A stretch of 62,090 bases of DNA from Nanosynbacter sp963540705 (GCA_963540705.1 CAUTQX010000001.1:1-62090); one strand, 5' to 3'. Counted from the first letter of the stretch, positions 24,756 through 34,393 are shown. Notes: a model not told the origin generated them from the letters alone. Numbers and translations: made by a program.

Positions 24756-25667
24756 ATGTCGGTGTATAAAGTCCCTCAAGATGTCGAGGCGGAGGACAAA
24801 CTGCTCGGGCCGTTTAGTTTCCGACAGTTTGTGTTCTTAATTATAGCTGTTATCGGAATTGCTATTGCGTACGGTTTGAGTACAATTTTACTACCTTTGG
24901 CAATAATTCCTGTGCCGATAATTTTATTCTTTGGAGCGCTGGCTTTACCGCTTAAAAAAGATCAGCCAATGGAAGTTTATTTGGCAGCAGTCATTTCTTT
25001 TATGCTAAAACCAAAAAAGCGTCTATGGCAGCCTGATGGAATTGAAAGATTAGTCGAAGTTATCGCGCCAAAAGTTGAGGAAAAGACTTACGGTAATAAT
25101 TATGACCAAGCCGAAGTCCAGCGAAGATTGTCATATTTGGCAAATTTAGTGGACAGTCAAGGTTGGTCAATTCGTGGTGTCAATAATCCGAATAGCTCGA
25201 TGCGTGCTGACTTATTCAACGAAGGGCAAGCAGCTAACGACATATTGGACGAAAATAGCACCACAGCTCAGAATATTGACAGTTTAATGCGACAATCAGA
25301 CGTTCGTAGACGAGAAGAAGTGATTCAAAGAATGCAAACAGGGCAATCTGCTACGCCGCCTCCCGCACAACCACCTCAATCATCTCAACCAGATATTTCT
25401 ACGCCAGCTACATCGCTTCAAATGAATCCGTATCCAACAATGCGTCAATCCGTATTAAATCCAGTGTCCGGACGGCCTGCCGCGAACACTCCAGCTCAAA
25501 CTCAGCCGACAACCACGCCGCAAACTAGCGTAAACGAGGTATCACCTGCTATAATAGAACTGGCAAATAACCGTGACCTCTCAATTGAAACGATTGCGCG
25601 TGAGGCAAATCGAATTCAGCAAGAAAATAAATTATCAGATGAGGAAGTGGTGATTTCACTACGTTAG
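24756..25667 (+). CDS. PrgI-family / VirB3-like membrane protein
   Basis: 303 residues. N-terminal YKVPQDVEAEDKLLGPFSFRQF followed by two close membrane helices (about 26-70) and LKPKKRLWQPDG is the typical PrgI-family pattern, a VirB3-type partner of VirB4 in Gram-positive conjugation systems. The C-terminal half is a Pro/Gln/Thr-rich linker (about 205-265) and a short helical segment with ELANNRDLSIETIAREA. It immediately precedes VirB4, matching the order virB3-virB4 in known systems. Confidence 0.8.
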   Translation: MSVYKVPQDVEAEDKLLGPFSFRQFVFLIIAVIGIAIAYGLSTILLPLAIIPVPIILFFGALALPLKKDQPMEVYLAAVISFMLKPKKRLWQPDGIERLVEVIAPKVEEKTYGNNYDQAEVQRRLSYLANLVDSQGWSIRGVNNPNSSMRADLFNEGQAANDILDENSTTAQNIDSLMRQSDVRRREEVIQRMQTGQSATPPPAQPPQSSQPDISTPATSLQMNPYPTMRQSVLNPVSGRPAANTPAQTQPTTTPQTSVNEVSPAIIELANNRDLSIETIAREANRIQQENKLSDEEVVISLR

Positions 25668-25676
25668 GTGGGGTTT

Positions 25677-26552
25677 ATGCAACCAGAGTTACAAAATCAA
25701 CAATCTTATCAGCAGGTTCCGCAAACCAATGCGGCTCTTCCTAATGTCTCTCAGCAATCATCAGGGACAATTGGTTCGGGACCAAGTCCAACTACGCCGT
25801 CTCCAGATAAAACCCCTGAGAATAAAAAACAAAAAGGACCGATTAGCACTCAAAATACACTGCTTTTCTCTGAAATGCGCGAAAATATGATCATCATGAG
25901 CGATGGCAGTTTTCGAGCAGTAGTGGAGTGTGAATCAATTAACTTTGACCTGATGAGTTCACGCGAAAGAGAGGGAATTGAGTTCAGCTATCAAAACTTC
26001 ATTAACTCTCTATATTTCCCAATTCAAGTCCTTATCCGTTCACGCCGCGTGGACATTGGTCCGTATCTGGACAGATTGGCTGAGATTCGCCGCAATCAAG
26101 ACAATATGCTTCTCAACGTCTTAATGGACGATTATATGGATTTTATTGATATTCTGGCCCAAGAGGCAAATATTATGGATAAAAGTTTCTATGTTGTCGT
26201 TCCATATTATCCAGCCGGTGAAGAAAATGCGTTTAAGCAACAGACCAAGGGGTTATTCAACAGTTTCTTCAGCGGGAAAAAAGAGGCAACCGTAACAAAA
26301 ATTGACCAAGTTACCTATACCAAAGCCAAAGATGAAATTAAAAACCGCATCGATTCGGTTATGAATGGCCTATTCCAAATGGGCGTAAAAAGCTGGCAAT
26401 TAAATACTCGACAATTGGGTGAGCTGTTCTACACTTCATATAATCCCGACACGTCGTCACGTGAATCGCTAGAGGACATTGACCCGAGCGAGCTTACGAC
26501 CGCTTACGTAACTAAGGGAACTGGTCCATCACCGAGAGGAGGAAGGTCATAA
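25677..26552 (+). CDS. VirB4/TraC N-terminal-like protein (split VirB4, part 1)
   Basis: 291 residues from ATG 25677 (an in-frame GTG at 25668 is adjacent to the upstream stop). A Gln/Pro/Ser-rich first 60 residues is followed by a domain beginning NTLLFSEMRENMIIMSDGSFRAVVEC, the N-terminal region seen in TraC/VirB4 ATPases. No P-loop. The stop TAA overlaps the next ATG by one base, with AGGAAGG before it, so the two are translationally coupled and probably form one functional unit. Confidence 0.72.
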   Translation: MQPELQNQQSYQQVPQTNAALPNVSQQSSGTIGSGPSPTTPSPDKTPENKKQKGPISTQNTLLFSEMRENMIIMSDGSFRAVVECESINFDLMSSREREGIEFSYQNFINSLYFPIQVLIRSRRVDIGPYLDRLAEIRRNQDNMLLNVLMDDYMDFIDILAQEANIMDKSFYVVVPYYPAGEENAFKQQTKGLFNSFFSGKKEATVTKIDQVTYTKAKDEIKNRIDSVMNGLFQMGVKSWQLNTRQLGELFYTSYNPDTSSRESLEDIDPSELTTAYVTKGTGPSPRGGRS

Positions 26553-28411
26553 TGGCAAAGAAGAAATTAGATGCCGTTGATATTGCTGCTCAGCAGCGAG
26601 CTCGCGAACAAGCCGAAGTCGAACAAGCCTTCTTAACTGGTGTTCGAACTCTGCGTGATTTTATTGCGCCAAGTAGCATTGAGCTTCATTCTGACCATTT
26701 TCGACTTGGCTCAAAATATGGTCGCACGATGTATGTTTATGGCTATCCCCGCCAAATCTACACCGGCTGGCTAAGTTCAATCATCAACATTGATGAAGTG
26801 TTGGATATCAGTATGTTTATTTATCCAGTAGATACGCAAATTGTCCTGAATAACCTGCGCAAAAAAGTTACTCAGCTGGAAGCAACCATGAATATCAACA
26901 TGGAAAAAGGAAAGGTGCGCGACCCGGGTTTGGAAGCGGCTTTGCAAGACGCCGAGGAATTGCGCGATCAATTGCAGATTGGCGCCGAAAAGTTCTTCCG
27001 CTACGGCTTATATATTACGCTTTATGCCGACAGCCTGGACGAGTTAAACTTCATCCAGCATAAAATTGAAACTATTTTTGGCCAGCAATTGGTGTTCTCA
27101 AAAGTGGCTTCCAGTCAACAAGAACAGGGATTGAATAGCTCTATTCCGCAACTCACAGATGAACTTCAGATCCGCCGCAACATGAATACTGGCGCAATCT
27201 CGACCAGCTTTCCATTCACTTCAGCCGATTTGACGGATAATAAGGGCGTGCTTTACGGAATTAATATGCATAATAATGGCTTGGTGATTTTTGACAGATT
27301 CTCTCTGGAAAACGCCAATATGGTCGTGTTCGCTAAGTCTGGTGCCGGTAAATCATTTACCGTTAAGTTGGAAGCTTTGAGAAGTATGATGGTCGGGGCT
27401 GATATTGTGATTATTGACCCAGAAAACGAGTACCAGAAACTATGTGACGCAGTTGGTGGCAGTTATATTCGATTGAGTTTAAGCAGCGACACGAGAATCA
27501 ATCCGTTTGATTTGCCGCGTGTTATTGATACTGATGAAGCAGATGACGCACTACGAGCTAACTTAGTTACGCTGCACGGACTACTCAGGCAAATGCTGGG
27601 CGGCGCAGGAGTAGGGGCCGGCGGGCAAGTCGTAGCAGGATTATCACCAGCGGAAGAAGCTGATATTGATCAAGCATTAATTGACACTTACGCACGCGTT
27701 GGTATTACTTCGGATCCACTGACGCACAATTCTACACCACCGACGATTTCCGACCTATACGACACCTTGCTTCACATGGGCGGAACTGGTCCAAGCCTGG
27801 CTCAGCGACTCCGCAAGTTTACCTCTGGAACGTTTGCTGGAATATTCTCGCAACAGAGTAATATTGATATTAATAATAATATGGTTGTCTTTAATATTCG
27901 CGACTTGGAAGATGAACTGCGACCAACGGCGATGTACATTGTTCTGAACCACATCTGGAATATTACGCGTACCGACCAGAGAAAACGTATGTTGATTGTT
28001 GACGAGGCATGGCAATTGATGAAATATGACGATTCCGCCAACTTCTTATTCTCATTAGCCAAGCGCGCCCGCAAATATCAATTAGGCTTAACGACTATCA
28101 CACAGGATGTGGAAGACTTCGTTGGAAGTAAAATGGGGCGAGCAATCGTTTCCAACTCCTCAATGCAGCTACTTTTGAAACAGTCCGCCAGCGCCGTTGA
28201 CGTTTTGGCGCAAGTGTTTAAATTGACAGATGAAGAACAGAATCGACTAGCCAATTTCCAAGTTGGGCCAGGGTTATTCTTTGCTGGACAAAATCACGTT
28301 CACATCCAAATTCAGGCTAGCGATACCGAATATAATTTGATCAATACAAATCCTGTATCACAACAAATAAAACCGTCAGATTCGCCAATCGGCGGCTACG
28401 GAGCGGTGTAG
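26552..28411 (+). CDS. VirB4/TraC-type ATPase (split VirB4, part 2)
   Basis: 619 residues. Energises type IV secretion or pilus assembly at the inner membrane. After a region with YVYGYPRQIYTGWLSSIINIDEVLD, the ATPase core has Walker A AKSGAGKS (about residue 264), IIDPENEY, Walker B MLIVDEAW (about 480) and the ITQDVEDF motif. It is the clearest secretion-machine marker in the window. Its N-terminal partner is a separate gene directly upstream. Confidence 0.92.
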   Translation: MAKKKLDAVDIAAQQRAREQAEVEQAFLTGVRTLRDFIAPSSIELHSDHFRLGSKYGRTMYVYGYPRQIYTGWLSSIINIDEVLDISMFIYPVDTQIVLNNLRKKVTQLEATMNINMEKGKVRDPGLEAALQDAEELRDQLQIGAEKFFRYGLYITLYADSLDELNFIQHKIETIFGQQLVFSKVASSQQEQGLNSSIPQLTDELQIRRNMNTGAISTSFPFTSADLTDNKGVLYGINMHNNGLVIFDRFSLENANMVVFAKSGAGKSFTVKLEALRSMMVGADIVIIDPENEYQKLCDAVGGSYIRLSLSSDTRINPFDLPRVIDTDEADDALRANLVTLHGLLRQMLGGAGVGAGGQVVAGLSPAEEADIDQALIDTYARVGITSDPLTHNSTPPTISDLYDTLLHMGGTGPSLAQRLRKFTSGTFAGIFSQQSNIDINNNMVVFNIRDLEDELRPTAMYIVLNHIWNITRTDQRKRMLIVDEAWQLMKYDDSANFLFSLAKRARKYQLGLTTITQDVEDFVGSKMGRAIVSNSSMQLLLKQSASAVDVLAQVFKLTDEEQNRLANFQVGPGLFFAGQNHVHIQIQASDTEYNLINTNPVSQQIKPSDSPIGGYGAV

Positions 28412-28428
28412 AAAAATAGCGAGAAAAT

Positions 28429-31400
28429 ATGGCACGAGTTGATTATACGACGGATTCCGAGACTGACAGCAGATTAAATCCTGCTGAGCAGGCTAAGTTT
28501 GATCAAATCTCGGCCGGTTCTGATAGCGGGTCAGAGTTAAGTGATCGCGAAAAAGATGCCATAAATGACCTTGAATCTCAGTTTGATAATAAAGATTCGG
28601 GCTTGAATCCTAATCAAAATGATTCCGCCAGCGCTGCCGTTAATAACCAAGAATCTTCCGTCCCTAATAATGGCTTTTATCAGCCATCTGTGGGAAAAAA
28701 GAAAAGTCCAGTAACGTTCAAGTCTTTACTGAAAAAACGTGGGCCAATTGCAGCTATTGCTGGAATATTGGGACTGGGCGGTGGAATTATGGGAATATTT
28801 CTTAGTCCAGCAACGATGTTGCAAAATATTATGGAAAACTTTACCCAAAAAAACGACTCCGCATCAATTGTTAAAGAAGTTCGCATGAAAAAGGTCATGA
28901 ATAAAATGATTGACGCCGGCGATGATGCGGGAATTTGTGAAAGTAAAAAAATACGCTGCAGAACAGGACGACTTTCCAATAGAGCTCTTAAGAAATTCAA
29001 GAAATCTGGATTAATTCCAGTTGATGCTAATGGTAAAGAAATGGATGTGAAAGGAAGAGGATATCCAGAGAAAAATCCAACTCACTGGAAAATAGAAGGA
29101 GTAAACGATGGAAAGCCTATCGAAGCATCAAAATTAAAAGACGAGTTGCTCAAAAAAGAGAATCGTAAAATTGCCAATAAAGTCTATGGAAGAACGGGTC
29201 TATTTAATATGCGTTTTCGCTCCTGGACAGGAAAACATATAAGTAGGCTTTACAGTAAATTCAACCTTAGAAGAAATAGTGCCATTTCAAAAATTGATAA
29301 AAAACTTGGGATAAAAGAAAGAAGAGAGAAATTAAAAGAAAAGCTTCCAAAGTTCGAAGAAGGGCGTGCTACTGTAAATATTAGAGAAGGTGTCAATAAA
29401 TTAGGAGGTAAATTAAAAAAAGGTGGCCTGGCTTATACTATTAGCGCAGGAGCTTGTGCTGCAGTAAAAATCCCAAACCTCATCGCGGCAGGCGTAGCAG
29501 CAATCCAGTTAGCTCCACTATTAGGTCTAGTTATGGATGTTGTCCTATCCCCTGGATCGCAAGCTAAGGCTTCTGGTCTAGGCAGTCAGCCTGTTGCAGC
29601 ATTATTATTCGGGCAAAAAGCTCTAGCTGCCGAATCTACAGGCAGTGGATTCTCTCAAGAAACGATGGAGACAATTGGTACGATGTTAACCGAAAGAGGT
29701 AAAATGGAAGGATCTGAAAATACCGAAGGATCAGCCCTAGATTCTCCTTACCTCCTAGCAGCAATGGGAGTTAATAATAATAAGCCAGGCATTGCTAAAA
29801 ATTATGTTCCAGGATATTCAGTAGCTACGAATCCTATAGTCCAAGGCTTCAATGAAGTTAAAAAGGCTACTGACGGTGTATGTGATTATATATTAAGTCC
29901 AGTTGCCATGTATGCCTCTATGGCAATAGAAGCAGCAGTTTCAGCTTCTACCGGTGGTATAAGTGCGATAATTAGCTGGGTTGGTAAGGCAGCGCTATCT
30001 GAAGTGATTAAAAAAGTACTCGAATATGCAGTTGGCGAGCAAGTAAAAAATATCCTCACAGAATTAGCAAAAAGCCTCCTTACACCAGACAAGGCTCAAT
30101 ATAAAGACCTGGGAGATGCACTCGGCGTTGGTGCCGCAGCATTCTTTTCAGCAGGATCTATGGGGCAGATGCTACCAGGGCTTAAAATGAGCCAATTAGC
30201 GGAGTTCAATGGAATCCAAATAGCAAACGAAGAATTCCAAAAAGAAATGGATATCGCCTCCTTAAGTCCATTTGATACATCCAGTAAATATACATTCTTA
30301 GGTAGCATATTCCATAATATGGGCAATATGATGATGGCTAATGGAACTTATAGCAAAACTCCTGTAGCAATGCTATCTAATATTCTCAGATTACCTTCTA
30401 TGGCATTGTCTTATTCATCCACTGCAAAAGCGGCGAGTGGTATGTATTCTGATAAATATTGCGGATACGCAAAAGACTTTTCTATGGGTAGCGGATCATC
30501 GGAAGATCCAGCAATAAACTTAGCTGGTATGCCATGTAGTGGCATTACAAAGAGTCAAGCCAACATGTCAGTAGAAGAGGCTATTCAAATTGCCGAAGAC
30601 GAAGGATGGATAAAGAAAGATACAGATATTCCAGATGGTGCAGATATATCCGATCTTATGACTAGCGGATATATAGTTAAGGATACGCCTCTTTACGATT
30701 TCATTGAAGATTGTAGTGCTGCAGAAAAAGGTGAATATTGGTTTAATAGCGGCGGCTGTACAGCACCAACAGATTCAACACAGACAACATCATCTACTGC
30801 ACTAACATATAAAGATAATGAAAATAAAGATATTACTGACCAATCTTTCGGAGCTGAGAATTCCGCCAAACAATACGACGACAAGAAACTTTCCGCTATG
30901 TCAGTATTTCTAATTGACTTCCAGATTGCCCAATCAATCAATGGAGAGGATGATGAAGAAGACACTCCTTCAACAACAACTAAGGCCTCAAATAGCGGTG
31001 AGGCGGTTGGAGAACCAGAATTAGAAGAGGCTCAATCAGGGTGGGGTAATCATAGTAACGGAGAAATCCCAGATTCAGAATTGCAAGCTCTATCTTTCTC
31101 ACCAGAAAATAAAATGCATAAAAAAGCAGCTACAGCCATGGAAGAAATGAACAAAGCATACAAAGCCGATAACGGATCCGACTTAATCATTAATGAAGCA
31201 TATCGAGATTGTGCAACACAGGCTGCTTATGCAACTCCTGGAAACCCTCTATATCAAGGCGGCAACGCAGCAGACTACCCTCCATGTCAATCAAATCACG
31301 GTTGGGGGCTAGCCGTAGACATTAATGTTGGAGGATTTGATTCTTCTGTGTATAAATGGTTAAAGGCTAACGCTCATAAATATGGATATGTACATCCAGC

Positions 31401-31464
31401 TTGGGCTGAACCAGGGACTAAAAAATCAGAAGCTTGGCACTGGGAGTACGCGAGGAAGGTCTAA
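28429..31464 (+). CDS. Large membrane protein with C-terminal VanY/M15-type peptidase domain
   Basis: 1011 residues. A hydrophilic, acidic N-terminus (1-90), a membrane helix (about 100-122), a long basic region, further hydrophobic segments (about 335-370 and 490-520), then an exported-looking region. The last 130 residues form a D-Ala-D-Ala carboxypeptidase-like domain: EAYRDCATQAAY, SNHGWGLAVDIN (His and Asp metal ligands) and EAWHWEY (catalytic Glu, third ligand His). Predicted to trim peptidoglycan stem peptides. In this position it probably opens the wall for the secretion apparatus; it could also act on a partner cell's wall. Confidence 0.8.
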   Translation: MARVDYTTDSETDSRLNPAEQAKFDQISAGSDSGSELSDREKDAINDLESQFDNKDSGLNPNQNDSASAAVNNQESSVPNNGFYQPSVGKKKSPVTFKSLLKKRGPIAAIAGILGLGGGIMGIFLSPATMLQNIMENFTQKNDSASIVKEVRMKKVMNKMIDAGDDAGICESKKIRCRTGRLSNRALKKFKKSGLIPVDANGKEMDVKGRGYPEKNPTHWKIEGVNDGKPIEASKLKDELLKKENRKIANKVYGRTGLFNMRFRSWTGKHISRLYSKFNLRRNSAISKIDKKLGIKERREKLKEKLPKFEEGRATVNIREGVNKLGGKLKKGGLAYTISAGACAAVKIPNLIAAGVAAIQLAPLLGLVMDVVLSPGSQAKASGLGSQPVAALLFGQKALAAESTGSGFSQETMETIGTMLTERGKMEGSENTEGSALDSPYLLAAMGVNNNKPGIAKNYVPGYSVATNPIVQGFNEVKKATDGVCDYILSPVAMYASMAIEAAVSASTGGISAIISWVGKAALSEVIKKVLEYAVGEQVKNILTELAKSLLTPDKAQYKDLGDALGVGAAAFFSAGSMGQMLPGLKMSQLAEFNGIQIANEEFQKEMDIASLSPFDTSSKYTFLGSIFHNMGNMMMANGTYSKTPVAMLSNILRLPSMALSYSSTAKAASGMYSDKYCGYAKDFSMGSGSSEDPAINLAGMPCSGITKSQANMSVEEAIQIAEDEGWIKKDTDIPDGADISDLMTSGYIVKDTPLYDFIEDCSAAEKGEYWFNSGGCTAPTDSTQTTSSTALTYKDNENKDITDQSFGAENSAKQYDDKKLSAMSVFLIDFQIAQSINGEDDEEDTPSTTTKASNSGEAVGEPELEEAQSGWGNHSNGEIPDSELQALSFSPENKMHKKAATAMEEMNKAYKADNGSDLIINEAYRDCATQAAYATPGNPLYQGGNAADYPPCQSNHGWGLAVDINVGGFDSSVYKWLKANAHKYGYVHPAWAEPGTKKSEAWHWEYARKV

Positions 31465-31922
31465 TGGATAAAGAAAATAAAGTTATACTAATATCATTCG
31501 CATTATTTTTAATAAGTATTACGGCAACTTTCCTTATTGTTAAAAATCCTGATGGCAATCAATACACAACTATTCTGTCATCATCCCAAAACACTAACGA
31601 GAATCCAAGTAATCAAAATAATACTCACGAGCAATCGTCGGAGCAAAAAATTATTACTGAACTACTAAATTCTACTTCCAGTACCTACGGTAATCGTGAA
31701 TTAAAAAAGTTTTCAATAGTAAGAGAACAGGATGGATTTAAGTTGGTTGCACTAGAAATTTATAGCGAGAAAATCAAATCTACTTATGACACGTATGCAG
31801 TTCTAAGAAATAATTCAGTCGTAACAGGTATTAATGATAGAAAATCCCCAGATGTCTTAAAAAGTATTGGTGTTCCTGCAGATATTATAAGCGAATATAA
31901 AAGGAACCAGTCTGATGTATAA
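31464..31922 (+). CDS. Membrane-anchored small protein, 152 aa
   Basis: Not recognised. ATG 31464 overlaps the upstream TAA by one base, with AGGAAGG in front; an earlier in-frame start is rejected. One membrane helix (about 6-26), a Ser/Asn/Gln-rich linker (about 40-60) and an exported domain of about 90 residues. It is translationally coupled to both neighbours (overlap of 8 nt downstream), so it belongs to the secretion operon. Confidence 0.65.
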   Translation: MDKENKVILISFALFLISITATFLIVKNPDGNQYTTILSSSQNTNENPSNQNNTHEQSSEQKIITELLNSTSSTYGNRELKKFSIVREQDGFKLVALEIYSEKIKSTYDTYAVLRNNSVVTGINDRKSPDVLKSIGVPADIISEYKRNQSDV

Positions 31923-33132
31923 AAAGTTATCTATCGCTCTTTGCTTTATTATATCTTTTGCTATTACTATGCAGCCAGTATCTTTGGCGGCAGGATATCC
32001 CGATTCATATGTAACAAACGATATTCTTTGGCATAAAGAAAATGATTCAACAACTTGTTCCGGATCATCTTCTAATGGAGTATCAGGATCTGATAACCAA
32101 GAAAAGATTTGGGGATATCTACGTAACGCAGGATTAAGTGCCGAACAAACAGCTGGCGTGATGGCTAATATTCAAGCAGAGTCCGGATTTAGCCCTACCA
32201 GACACGAAGTAGGCCAAGCATGGGAGTCTGGGGGATGGGGGCTCGCCCAGTGGACGTTCGAAAGGCGAACACAGATAGCTAATAAAATACCATCTGAATT
32301 AAAAAAATATTACAGCCAAGAATACGGTGGCGCACCTAACGACAAAGGTATGGTCGACTCAATTCCAGTAGAAGATAATGACAAACTATTAATCTTCGAA
32401 TTAGAATATTTAGTGCAAGAGGGAAAAGAAAGACCGGTCACAGCTTCTGGATTTGGTACCGCTTCGAACTCATGGGAATTGTTAAAAACCCTGAAGACAG
32501 TTGATGACGCCACTGTTTTTTGGCATGACGATTTTGAGAAGTCGGCCATGACAAAAGAGCAGGTTAAAAATATACGCGGTACCGCTGCACAAAAAATTTA
32601 TGAAAGATTTAACGGAACCGGTGGAAATGGAGGAGGATGCTCTTCATCAAATGGTGGCGACTTTATCGACTACGTCAAACGTTATGCCTGGCCAGAAAGA
32701 ACTGTACGTACAGACAAAAAACCTGATTACGAAAAAGCTATAGAAAAGGCAAAAAGCGAAAATCGATTCATTGGAGATTCTTGTTTTGGAGGTGGTGTGG
32801 ACTGTGGTGCGTTTGTGACTACGCTACTACACGACAGCGGATTTGATAAGAACTACAATTACGGAGGCGAAAACGGTAAGGCTGGTCCAACTAGCGTACA
32901 GAGAGCATGGGCAGAGGCTAATTGGCAAACTCTTGGTAATGGTAGCTCAATTAACGTAGCCGACCTTAAACCTGGAGACGTTGCTCATAGTCCAGGACAT
33001 ACATTTGTTTATGTTGGTAATATAGAAGGATTTGATTCAAATATAGCATCCGCCTCACAGTGTGAATACGCTCCAAAAGCAGGCAGTGAAAGTTTAACAT
33101 CGCCAAGCGTAACTTGGTTTAGGAAAAAGTAA
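31915..33132 (+). CDS. Secreted cell-wall hydrolase: lysozyme-like plus NlpC/CHAP-type domain
   Basis: 405 residues. Signal peptide to about residue 26 (PVSLAA). Domain 1 (about 62-205) with EQTAGVMANIQAESGF and GGWGLAQWTFERR resembles phage-tail lysozyme-like domains (glycan cleavage; Glu in QAESGF a candidate catalytic residue). Domain 2 (about 240-405) has VDCGAFVTTLLHDSGF and PGDVAHSPGHTFVYVG, the Cys/His pattern of NlpC/P60 or CHAP amidases/endopeptidases. VirB1-like role for the secretion machine, or attack on a host wall. Confidence 0.82.
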   Translation: MYKKLSIALCFIISFAITMQPVSLAAGYPDSYVTNDILWHKENDSTTCSGSSSNGVSGSDNQEKIWGYLRNAGLSAEQTAGVMANIQAESGFSPTRHEVGQAWESGGWGLAQWTFERRTQIANKIPSELKKYYSQEYGGAPNDKGMVDSIPVEDNDKLLIFELEYLVQEGKERPVTASGFGTASNSWELLKTLKTVDDATVFWHDDFEKSAMTKEQVKNIRGTAAQKIYERFNGTGGNGGGCSSSNGGDFIDYVKRYAWPERTVRTDKKPDYEKAIEKAKSENRFIGDSCFGGGVDCGAFVTTLLHDSGFDKNYNYGGENGKAGPTSVQRAWAEANWQTLGNGSSINVADLKPGDVAHSPGHTFVYVGNIEGFDSNIASASQCEYAPKAGSESLTSPSVTWFRKK

Positions 33133-33740
33133 TGAACAAAAAAGTGATCAGCGTCATATTAATATTATTATCAGCCAGTACATTAGTATATGGCATCATA
33201 ACCTACGTAAATAGACATGACACCACTCCAGTTTACCTGCTAACCTCACCCGATAAGGCTGAAATTACTACTGGCAATCAAAAATTTATCGGCTCGCAAG
33301 TCGTATATTTAAAGCCGGGAACATACAATTTTAAAGCATCAAGAAGTGGCTTTAAAGATGAGAATATTAATGTCGAAGTAAAGAAGGGCAATCCGTTAAG
33401 GATAATTTTTGCACTCACGCCCACAACAGAGGCAGCTATTAAAGAATTACAGTCTTCGTCTAAAACATCAGAAATAGACAGAGCTACAACAGACAGACTT
33501 GCTAGTGAACAAAAAAAGTTAGAAGACGCCAATCCTATAATTAAAAAATTACCAATAAAAAACTTAATTTACTCAATTGGATATAAGGCAGACCCTAACC
33601 ATGAGAATGGAGTTATCGTAGAAATCGATACTATAGAAGGATATAGAAATGCTGCCATTAATAAGATTAAAGAGCAGGGATTTGATCCATCAAAACTAAA
33701 TATCACATTTAGAAACTACGCTAATACATTTACGGAGTAA
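33132..33740 (+). CDS. Membrane-anchored protein with PEGA-like domain
   Basis: 202 residues. One N-terminal membrane helix (about 5-25), then a PEGA-like beta segment (about 34-95: YLLTSPDKAEITTG..., YLKPGTYNFKASRSGF), an acidic helical stretch and a C-terminal domain (GYKADPNHENGVIVEIDTIEGYRN). Starts one base before the upstream stop ends. PEGA-like modules are usually extracytoplasmic; the exact function here is unknown. Confidence 0.68.
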   Translation: MNKKVISVILILLSASTLVYGIITYVNRHDTTPVYLLTSPDKAEITTGNQKFIGSQVVYLKPGTYNFKASRSGFKDENINVEVKKGNPLRIIFALTPTTEAAIKELQSSSKTSEIDRATTDRLASEQKKLEDANPIIKKLPIKNLIYSIGYKADPNHENGVIVEIDTIEGYRNAAINKIKEQGFDPSKLNITFRNYANTFTE

Positions 33741-33742
33741 TT

Positions 33743-34393
33743 ATGAATCGAAGAAATATAATCATCGGCGGCATTACATTAGCAATATTAATGTTAATAT
33801 TACTAGCGATCATGTTCATCCAGCCAACACATACTATATCTATAACTTTCGATAAGGAAAATCTGTCAGCGAAAATATATCACAACACAGACAAAAGCAC
33901 TTCCGAAATTACGTCGATAAATGGTAATTCTAAGATACAGTTGTCAGACGGTAAGTATATAATCAAAACATCATCTAAATCTGGTTCTATTAATGAAAGC
34001 TCCACGGAATTTACTGTAAAAGGATCGGATGAAAATATATCTATAAAAACTGAATATAGCCAAAAATTCATGTCTAGTAAAATAAATGAATATAGAAGTG
34101 ATATTTCAGAGGTATTATTTGCCAAATATCCAGAGTTAAAATCATCTTTTATACTTCAAAAAGAAATTGTTCTAGGAAAGAATGCAGACTGGTATGCTGC
34201 TAGTTATCAAAGAGGAGTTATAGACAGAAACTCTGGTGATATCTACACTGTTATTCTGAAGAAAGAAAATAACAAATGGGTGATTAAAACTAAGCCACAA
34301 ATAATCAATACTATATACAACACTAAAGATATACCAGAAGATATTTTATCAGAAACAGCCTCTAGATTATCTCCGTTTTCTACTAGCTCTTAA
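33743..34393 (+). CDS. Membrane-anchored extracytoplasmic protein, 216 aa
   Basis: Not recognised. One membrane helix (about 6-28), then a beta-rich segment that repeats the architecture of the upstream gene (TISITFDKENLSAKIYHN..., SDGKYIIKTSSKSG), and a C-terminal domain with LGKNADWYAASYQRG and KKENNKWVIKTKPQ. GGAG precedes the ATG. Last gene of the secretion block; overlaps the convergent dnaN by 11 nt. Confidence 0.65.
   Translation: MNRRNIIIGGITLAILMLILLAIMFIQPTHTISITFDKENLSAKIYHNTDKSTSEITSINGNSKIQLSDGKYIIKTSSKSGSINESSTEFTVKGSDENISIKTEYSQKFMSSKINEYRSDISEVLFAKYPELKSSFILQKEIVLGKNADWYAASYQRGVIDRNSGDIYTVILKKENNKWVIKTKPQIINTIYNTKDIPEDILSETASRLSPFSTSS

Noticed and set aside
12246..34393. Integrated conjugative element or prophage
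   Set aside because: No integrase, relaxase, terminase or direct-repeat attachment sites were seen, although tRNA-Asp lies at one side; kept only as an alternative.
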